Assembly: GCA_017307165.1 (NCBI GenBank)
Contig: JAFKGK010000011.1
Span: forward strand, 34,669 to 98,668
Source of the DNA: Candidatus Melainabacteria bacterium
GTDB lineage: Bacteria; Cyanobacteriota; Vampirovibrionia; Obscuribacterales; Obscuribacteraceae
Length of the DNA stretch: 64,000 nt
Direction: 5' to 3'
Shown: piece by piece, positions 43,607-52,800 of the stretch
Position numbering within the stretch: the stretch's first letter is position 1
Layout of the letters: each line of letters opens with the position of its first letter
Notes under the pieces: model-generated
What the model saw: only the letters and a program-made list of their open reading frames with translations
What the model was told of the DNA's origin: nothing
Databases searched by the model: none
Translations under genes and position numbers: made by a program

Positions 43607-46123
43607 CTAGATCTGTGGATTTAGCTCTATAGTAGTATTTGGCCCTAGCTCAACAACAGTAGGCTTATTAAAACTTACTCTACCTCCTTTTTCCAGCATT
43701 CCCCCGTTAACTATTGTTCCATTGGTACTATTAAGATCAACCAATATAAAATTATCTGCTTCCCTGCGTATTTCTATGTGATTACCTGAAATTTTGGGAT
43801 CCCCCAAAATAACAAATTTACCGTTTGGCCCGACAACTACTGGATAGGAATTATTTACCTGGCGCCCGATAACCACTGGAAAGTTACCAAATACTTCCTG
43901 CCTTATTTGCTGTTGATCTGGTGTCCGTCTAACTCGAATAATCAACTGTAAGCTCTTTTTGTTAGGTACTACAGGGTTTTGGACCATGGTACCCGCTGGT
44001 TGTACCCGAGGTACAATCGCGTGTATCATTGTTGCTTCACTATATGGATTCGGAAGTGGTGCAGGTATTTCTCTTTTACGTGGTCGATTTCGAAAATAGA
44101 GGATTGTTGCAATAAAAATAAGAATAGCTAGAAAAGTGGTTATAATTAAGATTAGATTAGGTTGAATTACTGATTCAAAGAAACCAGGAGGTGCTAGTAG
44201 TATTGGCTTGAAGGTTTGAGGGCCTGAAGTAATATTTAAATTACTGGTCGCAGGAGTTAGTATGTCAACGGTTATAACGTAGTCTTGATTTGGCTTGAGT
44301 GTATCAGGAGTCAAGGGTACATTAACAAAAAATGTTGAGGGATCTTTACTATCACTACTACAATCAGGTTGTACCTTAAGAATATCAACATTATTAGCCT
44401 GGAGAGTAACCTGGCATTTAACAAAACCCCTGAATGGATCTAGCCGCTTATCTGGATCCTGAACTTCTACATAAACAGGTAAGAATAATTTCCCAGTAGC
44501 ATCTTTCGTTTGTTGTGTAATTCTAAGCTTAATTGTAACAGGCTTTGGAAGTGCCGCCGAACTGTATGAGAAATCTGAAGTACCCAAAATGTTGCTGTTA
44601 TTTGGAGTAAAAACAAAACTGTCATCCTTATTTTTTGCTCTAACCTCTACGGTATATTTTGTATCTGGACGCAAGCGTTCTACTGGTATTGTAATTTGCA
44701 CTGTTTTTGATTTTGGGTCGAATCCAATAGGTGCAAGTGGCGGACTAATAGGTTGATCTTTATCATCTACAACGTCGACAAGAATTTTTTCAATAGTCTG
44801 TGGTGAAGTGGTATTTATTGTGAAATTAGCAGTGAAATTTTTGCCGGTACTATCAAGTTGTGGTCTGGCATCAAACAAAATTGTTGCTGTTGGTGGAAGC
44901 GGATATGTAAAGGAATCGGTTGCTAAGATTGTTGACTCGGTCGTACCATTTGAGATAATTGATCTACCGAACCTATCATTTGCACTAACGGTAACTACGT
45001 ATTCTTGACCGGGGGTAAGCTTATCAATAGGTATACTGATATCGGTTTCCTGGTTTGCAGGATCAAAAGGCACAAGTGGAGGCGAGAAAACTTTAACATT
45101 ATCTTCCTTGTCTTTGACCTCAACCAAAAACTCTTTGATACTTTCACGTGAATCGCTTGTCACAACGAGCTTTAAATCAAAATTTGCAGCAGTGCGCTCT
45201 ATGGCTCTGATTTGAACGGTCGCGGGAGGCGCCGGGGGTCTATCTAACCAATCCTTAAAATGCCGTCCTACATTACCCATCTCCACCTGAAAGCCGTTAG
45301 AGTTTGAGGGGGTATAGGTCAAAACACGTCGCTCGAATGCTTGAATCAAAACGTCTTTAATCTGACCGCCCACTTTTACTTTTGCCCAGTAAGCATCGGT
45401 AATTGGCAGGCCCGTAGCATAAAATACTGGATCAAATAGTCGCCCTGTAACAATCGAACCGTCAGGGTTTTGCACCGGACCAGTGATATTTAAGAAGTCC
45501 CAAAAAGGTTTAGCTATATTGTGACCAACGCCAGCCTCAAAATGAGCATAAGTAATATTGTACTGTCCGAACTCGGAGTTAGCGTCCCTTGTATTTCCAG
45601 CTCGGTCCACTGCTTTTGCTACAGGCTGCCCCTCCGCATTGCTGGTTGTAGCGGTCAATTTGCCAAGAGCCTTGTAAGTAGGACCACTGGTATCATCGTT
45701 GTCGCCTGCCACTCCAGTGGTTGAAGGCTCACGCTTTTCAAACTTATTGTCGCCCAGTTGAAGCATTCCGGATACTAACTGTTGTACAAGCAGACCATTA
45801 CTTACATAAAAAACGTCGGATTTACTCCCTTCAGGATGGGTTATTTCCATGCGGCTCTTATCAAAATATTGAACAAGGCGCGTACCGCCAGGAGATTCAA
45901 CGTAAGGTTCTTGTATTGCGCCAGTAAAGGGTGCAGGCCCCCATAGATAAGTACGTGAAACCTGGTTGCTAAGCACTAAACTGTCCGTTCGTGACCAGAG
46001 TTTTAGAAAATCAGGATTTTCAATTTTGATGCTTTGAGCAGTAGTGTTTGAACTTGTGGTTAAAAATATAAAAATAAAGCAGAGTAATGGAATAGCCTTT
46101 AAATGACGGAATGAAAACTTCAT
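43607..46123 (-). CDS. Exported multi-domain membrane protein with cytoplasmic FHA domain
   Basis: An 838-residue protein with a signal peptide (IPLLCFIFIFLTTSSNTTAQ). The extracellular N-terminal domain (about 35-300) shares LIQAFERRVLTYTPSN, RLVQYFDKSRMEI and EMGNVGRHFKDWL with the secreted GerMN protein at 29987. About three fibronectin-like beta modules follow (about 310-620; LVPFDPANQETDISIPIDKL and LAPIGFDPKSKTVQITIPV are repeated in form). A transmembrane helix (NLILIITTFLAILIFIATIL, about 655-680) leads to a cytoplasmic FHA domain (about 730-838; VIGRQVNNSYPVVVG, then KISGNHIEI and DLNSTNGTIVN). The FHA motif residues (G-R, S-x-x-H, N-G) are intact, so it should bind phosphothreonine inside the cell. 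It ends the EssC operon, 28 bases after the Ubl-FHA gene. Confidence 0.8.
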   Translation of the reverse strand: MKFSFRHLKAIPLLCFIFIFLTTSSNTTAQSIKIENPDFLKLWSRTDSLVLSNQVSRTYLWGPAPFTGAIQEPYVESPGGTRLVQYFDKSRMEITHPEGSKSDVFYVSNGLLVQQLVSGMLQLGDNKFEKREPSTTGVAGDNDDTSGPTYKALGKLTATTSNAEGQPVAKAVDRAGNTRDANSEFGQYNITYAHFEAGVGHNIAKPFWDFLNITGPVQNPDGSIVTGRLFDPVFYATGLPITDAYWAKVKVGGQIKDVLIQAFERRVLTYTPSNSNGFQVEMGNVGRHFKDWLDRPPAPPATVQIRAIERTAANFDLKLVVTSDSRESIKEFLVEVKDKEDNVKVFSPPLVPFDPANQETDISIPIDKLTPGQEYVVTVSANDRFGRSIISNGTTESTILATDSFTYPLPPTATILFDARPQLDSTGKNFTANFTINTTSPQTIEKILVDVVDDKDQPISPPLAPIGFDPKSKTVQITIPVERLRPDTKYTVEVRAKNKDDSFVFTPNNSNILGTSDFSYSSAALPKPVTIKLRITQQTKDATGKLFLPVYVEVQDPDKRLDPFRGFVKCQVTLQANNVDILKVQPDCSSDSKDPSTFFVNVPLTPDTLKPNQDYVITVDILTPATSNLNITSGPQTFKPILLAPPGFFESVIQPNLILIITTFLAILIFIATILYFRNRPRKREIPAPLPNPYSEATMIHAIVPRVQPAGTMVQNPVVPNKKSLQLIIRVRRTPDQQQIRQEVFGNFPVVIGRQVNNSYPVVVGPNGKFVILGDPKISGNHIEIRREADNFILVDLNSTNGTIVNGGMLEKGGRVSFNKPTVVELGPNTTIELNPQI

Positions 46124-46151
46124 ACAAAAGAACCTCTCCTGCCTCTTCTAA

Positions 46152-46859
46152 TTACTTCTCATCACGCACAATAAATTTTAACACAATTAAATTGTTATTA
46201 AATACTAATTCATCCCCTTTATTAAGCGCTTGTACACCTCGCTCACTATCTATTCGTACCTGCATATCCTGGCTGCGTTTTATAAGTACTGGATTATTTG
46301 ATAGGCTTGTTACAAAAAATTGGCCACTCACCTCGGTTATTTGGGCATGGCGGCGGGAAACTCGTTGCCCGTCCGGGTGCCAGCTTAAATTAACAGCTAA
46401 ACGATCATTAAAGGGCAGATTTGAACTTGACCTGCCGATGATTGCGGGCAACCAGTGTATCTTATAAACTTTATTGGATCTTTGCTCTACCAGGTAGATA
46501 GGCCGTGAAGGTCTCACTGTATCTGCCGGTAAGGGCTTGTTAAGCTCCACCAGGACTAATAGCTCACCTGGCGCAAGTTGTTGCCCAAGCGGTACAGTAG
46601 GATTGAGTGGTTGCCTGGTGCTGGCTTTTATTAGCAAATATTCGTCGGGAGAGTCGGAAATGTACTCCATTTTAAGGAACTTTTCGGGTGCAGCCTCTGA
46701 AACTCCTTTGCCTATGTTGTTGGTGCCGCCAAACTCTTTTAGCACCTGTGTAATCAGTTCAGAAGGCATCAAAGTTGGAAGCACAAGCGCCCGCTGTTTT
46801 TTCAAACTAAAAATATCAATAAACAGCTCCAGCCGAGGTTGTTTGTTATTCATGCTCAT
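46152..46859 (-). CDS. Ubiquitin-like (YukD/EsaB-type) plus FHA fusion
   Basis: A 235-residue cytoplasmic protein. The N-terminal 100 or so residues have the order of a ubiquitin-like fold: two strands (RLELFIDIFSLKKQRALVLP), a helix (PSELITQVLKEFGG), then strands YLLIKASTRQPLNPTVPLGQ and LAPGELLVLVEL. This resembles the YukD/EsaB small T7SS components. The C-terminal FHA domain (about 140-235) shows IIGRSSSN, VSRRHAQITE and a degraded NG motif (LSNNPVLIKR). There is no C-terminal Gly-Gly, so it is unlikely to be conjugated. It overlaps the end of essC by four bases, implying tight coupling. Ubl identification is by pattern only. Confidence 0.7.
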   Translation of the reverse strand: MSMNNKQPRLELFIDIFSLKKQRALVLPTLMPSELITQVLKEFGGTNNIGKGVSEAAPEKFLKMEYISDSPDEYLLIKASTRQPLNPTVPLGQQLAPGELLVLVELNKPLPADTVRPSRPIYLVEQRSNKVYKIHWLPAIIGRSSSNLPFNDRLAVNLSWHPDGQRVSRRHAQITEVSGQFFVTSLSNNPVLIKRSQDMQVRIDSERGVQALNKGDELVFNNNLIVLKFIVRDEK

Positions 46860-49800
46860 GCTTCAGTATTCCCCTCAAAATTGCTCATCAACCCGTCCGC
46901 ATCCATCCCTGAGGCAAGGCCCCTAATAACTTCTTCAAGAGGGCCAGTTACTCCTGATTGTTTCACATATAGCTCTCTCAATAAACCGGTCAATACAGTT
47001 TCATCATTCCATTTGTTTACATCCTGGAGTACCAACTGAAGTGTAAGAAGGGTTCCATTACCATTTTCCCCCTGTAGCTCTTCAAGTTCTTTACGCATTC
47101 CCGATTGTAATATACCAAGCATTCGCTTTGCTTTTGCAGAAACCATAGGACTGGTTCCATTTCCAGTATGCACAGTATTTCCATCACTTTCGGAACTGGA
47201 GGTTGAAGCCCAACGAGCATGCTGGTTAAGGTACTTATCTCTAATATTAGCTACCCACTTGTCCAGTGCTTTAGATCTTCTATCCTCCTCCGGCTGCCCT
47301 CCTAGCAGCATTACCTCTGACTCTTCACTATAAGGGTTAGCACACTGAATCATAGTCGCCTGTCCAGATTCGATAATAAACCCTCTGCCCAGCGGTAATT
47401 CTTTATCACGGAGTGCGGCGGGTGTTCTTAAACTTGGACTCAAAACCTCTAAAGCGTCTCGGTTCCGCAAACTGATACCATACCTTGAGCTTGAAATCCT
47501 TTGTTTTAATACACTTGTATCAGCTCGAGGCATGGTGCTGATAATGAAATGCAATCCATCTCGACCGTAACGTCGTAAAAGACCAGCCAATTCACGTGCA
47601 AAAGGTCGTTGGCCTATTTCCTCATTTAATTCATCGAAGTTATCGATTATGACGAATAGTGAAGTATTATTGTTCTTTGCAGATAACGTTTCACACTCTG
47701 CCTTAATTTTTGGAAGTAGTTCCTCAACTTGATTTATCTCAGATATACATTCTAAGACATGAGGGAGCGAATCAAGGCTTAAAATCCCCCCGTAATTAAA
47801 GAATTTACCCTGGGTATCAATCAAAACAAACTTTGCCTGGGATGGAGCGTAACGACTAGCCAGTGACAAAGTGTAGTTATACAATAAAGTTGTCTTACCG
47901 GATAAGGGTGGTCCCACCACCATAAAGTGTTGACCGACTTTCTTCAGATCAATTTGTACAAGACTCAGATCAACCTGCTGACCTACAATAGCCTCAACTT
48001 TATCCGATTTATCCGATTTGTTAGACTCAGCCATCTGCAACAATTTAGAAAGGCTAATCTCCGCTGGCAAAGCCTGTAAAGTTGCCGGTGGGGCTGTTTT
48101 TCTTCCTCTTGCTTTAAGAGTTTCCGCCATGTGTGTAGATAACAATCGAATATCGTCAGCTTCAACTGCCTTTAAACGTCCATCTTTATCAAAATGTCCA
48201 AGCGGCAAGGCAGTTTGGAAAAGTAATACCTTCCGATCACGCCTGATATAACCCCGCCCCGGAATATCACCGATCTCTACTGCTCCCCGACCAACTATAT
48301 CTAAATAGCGGTCCGTATCGGTTTGTTTAAATGTAATTCTCTCACTGAAGAGGCCATAGAGCCGGTTTGGTAAATTGGTAGGAATGTTGGCTGTAACAAC
48401 GAATATAACTCCTGCACTTAAGGCGCTACGTACCAGGGGTATAATTCTGTTCTCTAATAAAGTATCAAAATTTTCTTCCCGAATCTGAACAGCCATTTCA
48501 GCGAAATTGTCGATCATTACCACAATTGTAGGTAAAGCTTGCTCACTGAACCGAGTATTATAATCTGAAAAACTGCTGGCCTCCGCAGCACTAATTATTT
48601 GCTGACGGCTACTAATAGTTTTGCTTAAATAATCCAATAGCCGGTTAAATCGCATTTCAAAGTTTTCTTCAGTTACGGAGACTACTGCCCCGACATGAGG
48701 TAATTCTTCAAAGCTGCGGAAATTACGGCCCCCCAGGTCCAGTACGTAAACGTGTAATTCATCAGGACTATGTTCAGCCGTCAGACTGATTAATATGGTT
48801 CGTAACAGGCTCGTTTTTCCCATACCCGAATCACCCAACACAACCAGGTGATTACGGCTAAGATCAAAAACCAGCGGTTCCTGAGTGGCTTCCATCGGAT
48901 CGTCCAGCAGACCTGTAATTGCAGACAAAGAGTTATATTGGCCCTTTTCCAAGCTATCAGCATTCCATAGCAATTCGGTTTCCCCATTGATCCAGTCGGT
49001 AACCGTGCTTTGCAGAGTAAAGGTTGTATTATTTTTAGCATCAACCATAGCTGATTCAAGGCTAAAGCGGTCCGGGAGGAAAGCTGGCCAGGGCTTGGGC
49101 GCTTTTTTCCCGTTCACCAGTTCAAGGGCAAGCTGAACTGCCATATCAAAGAGGCGAGGTGGTTCGCCATCACTACTTTCAATATTATCCTGGTCGCGAT
49201 CCGGCCAAAGTGTTGTTTGAACCCGGTCATCGGGTTGCTTCTCCCCGGTATAGGATACCTGGATTAGCTCTATATTCTCATTGCCAACCTGCAGGTAGCC
49301 TCGTCCGGGTATACCATTAGGCAGGAAGGCTGCATCGGGACGGCGCAGTAATTCACGACTGGTATCTGCTTGTTCCACCCGTAAACAAAGGCGAAACTTT
49401 ATATTCGCCCGCATCTGGTCGGTAACACCTTTTGGCTGCTGGGAAGCCAGTACTAAATTGACACCCTGGGCCCGGCCAACTCTGGTAATACTCTCCAGTT
49501 CATTAAGGTATGCGCTGTTATCCGAAATCATTTCTGCGTATTCATCAATTATGATGAAGAGGTGCGGATACTGCTCACCGGTAAGGTGCAAGCCTTTACG
49601 GCGATAATCAATAATATCCTTGGTATTTGTTCTGACGTTAAGCTCCTGCCTCCTGCGTATTTCGGCATTAATTGCGGTGAACATTCTGGCTACAGCCGCT
49701 TTATTAAGATTCGTTACAATATCAACACAATGCGGCAAATCATCAAATGGCTTAAAAGCGCCACCGCCTTTGTAGTCAACCAGCAAAAAGTTTAGAATGT

Positions 49801-52800
49801 CAGGCGAGTAACGTAGCGCCAGACTGACAATCAAGGTCATGAGAAGTTCTGATTTGCCTGAGCCAGTACCACCGGCTATCATTCCGTGAACGCCGTCTCG
49901 CTTTGCTTCCAGTGAAAGAGTACGAATGCGGTTACCTGAAGCGATACCAAGCGGTACCTGCAACCAGTTTGCGTGTTCGGCGGAACCGTTAAACGCCCAG
50001 TGAGCTATAGTCGATTCCTTAAGCGAATCTATAAAAGTCCCGTCCTCCAGGCTAATATTATCATTTCTTGCTAAAATTGTACGGAATGATGAGCTATCGG
50101 GAAGGGCGCTGATACGTAAAGGCTCAGAATAAGAATTCCCTGACCTGGAAAGGTAACTTTGCATTTGCTGGCCGAGCTGCTGAATCTGCTCAACTTCTTT
50201 CCCTACCCGTCCTTCCTCATCAATTGCACCCGGTATGACTGCAACTTGAAAATTTAAAGCCATACGGCCGACCCTGACATAGCCACGCCCACTGATTTCC
50301 TCAATATCAGGCATATTGGAGCCAACAATTCCTACATAATCACCGGGGTCAGAGAGGCGGAGGGTGAAGCGTTCCGTGAACAAACTATAGAGTTTGCTTG
50401 ATAATAGATTGAGCCTGTTGGCAGTAATAACAAAATGTAAGCCATAAGCTTTTGCCTGTCGGATGAGGGTTACCAGAATATTGAATAAATTATTAGCATC
50501 ATCTGGTTGAGCATTAGTGCCAAAAGATTCAATATATTCGGCGAAATTGTCGATTATTACGACAATTGCAGGACATTTTGTTGTTACATCAGGTCGTGCG
50601 TTGTACTGGTAGAGCGTAAGGGCCCCAAAGATCTTTTTACGCCTGTCAATCTCATCGTTTAGCTCTCTCAAAAGTTGTTGGACTCGCTCTTCATAACCCC
50701 GTTCGTCCGGCACAATTATTGTACCAACCTGCGGAAAATCTTTGAGTACTTCCAGGTTCCGACCCCCCAGGTCAAGGATATGGAAGTTTACTTCATCCGG
50801 CGAGTGGGTAGAAGCCAAACTAAGTACCATAGAGCGCAAAAAGGTTGTTTTACCCCATCCGGAAGCTCCGAAAATAACTACATGGCCGCGTTTAAAATCA
50901 ACCGTAAGCGGTAACTGGTGGGCGCTGTTGGGATCATCTACCAGCCCGACCACCGCTTCCATAGCCCTTTTACTCCATGATTTGCTGGGCCAACTCCCAG
51001 AGCCGCTGAGCCAATCATTGATGTAGGGGTTGATCATAAGCGGTTTATTTTGATCCAGCTTCATTAATTGCTGGCTATCCTGATCAACATATTTTGCAAC
51101 CATGTTATAAGAAAATTCTAAGGTTGAAGGCAAAGCCTCCGGCCAGGGACGCCGTGGTATCTCCAGGCCACTTGGATCCTTGTCTGATAACTGCTGGGCG
51201 CCGGTTAATTTTTTCTGGGGAATTGAAAGTTTATCTTTTTTGAACCGGGCTTCCAAATCATTACAAAGCTGTACCACTATCTCAAAAAACTTGGGTTTAT
51301 CTCCTCTTTCGGTTAAGGGTGCATAATCATAATTCTCACCGGCATAAGCTACCTGAATGAGTTCTATATCATTATTGCCAATCTGCAAGTAGCCCCGGCC
51401 AGGCATACCGTTCGGTAGGAATGCCGCATCAGAACGGCGGAGCATCTCGCGACTAGTATCAGCACCTTCTACGCGCAAGCAGATCCGGTATTTAATGTTA
51501 GCTCTCATCTGGTCGGAAACCCCAACAGGGCGCTGGGCAGCCAGCAAGAGATATACACCCTGCGCCCGGCCAAGCCGGGTAATACTATTAAGGGCTTGCC
51601 CGAATTCCGGGCTGTCGCTTATCATTTCGGCAAATTCATCAATAATGATAAGCAAATGCGGGTAGGGAGCATGGGTATTATGATAATTTTTCTGATGGTA
51701 CTCGACAATATTGGCGGTAAGTGTCGCGGTATTCAACTGCGCACGCCGGTTCATCTCAGCTATAATTGAGGTGAACATACGTCTTACAGCCGATTTATTT
51801 AGATTGGTAAGCGAATCGACAACATGCGGCAATTTCTCAAAGGGTTTAAAAGCCCCCCCACCTTTATAATCCACAAGCACAAAGTTTAGAATATCGGGAT
51901 TATACCCAAGGGCTAGATTAACAATAAGGGTCATTAACAGTTCTGATTTACCAGAGCCAGTACCACCCGCTACCATACCATGGACGCCATCTTCTTTGGC
52001 TTCCAATTTGAGCTTTCGGGGTTTATTACCGGAGGAAACCCCGATCAAAACACTCAACCAATCGCATTTTGCCGGGTCGATACTATTGTTCCACTCCTGG
52101 GAAGTAGAACTATACAAGCCCTCCAGGAAAGATGCGTCCAGCTTTAGCATATGCTTATCGGCGATCAGTTTTTTATCCAGAATAGACTTGGGTAAGCTGC
52201 CTACTTTAACCGGCAAGTTATACTGTTGACCGCTTTTATCTACATAATTGCAAATCTGCTGAACCAATAGATCCAACTCTTTAAGCTCGTTGGTTGGCTC
52301 CGCTTTATTATCTTGTCTCAAAGCGATTGGAATTGCCACCTGGAAACTAAGAGCATACCCATCGAGTTGAGTATAACCTCGACCGGGAATATCTCCGATT
52401 TCCGGAACACTGCTACCAACTAATGACCGGTACTCGGTACTATCGGCCAGACGGAGAGCAAATCGTTCTGTAAAAATGCTAAATAGCTGGGTTGAAAGGT
52501 CTCCCAGCCGGTTAACTGAAATTAGAAAATGAACTGCGTAGGACTTGGACTGTCGGGCAAGGGTAATTAAACCCGTGAGGATACTCTCTACATTGTCCTT
52601 CTCGACCCCAAAAGTCTCAATAAACTCAATGAAATTGTCTATCGCCACCAGGATAGGGGGCAATGGTTGTTCGGGATTTTGCTGATTATACTGGTACACA
52701 TCCGTAACGCGTGCCAGACTCAGCGCATTTTTGCGCTTTTCCACAATATTATTGATTTCTCGAATAACTTGCTGAACGCGCTCCTGGTAACCCTCCTCAT

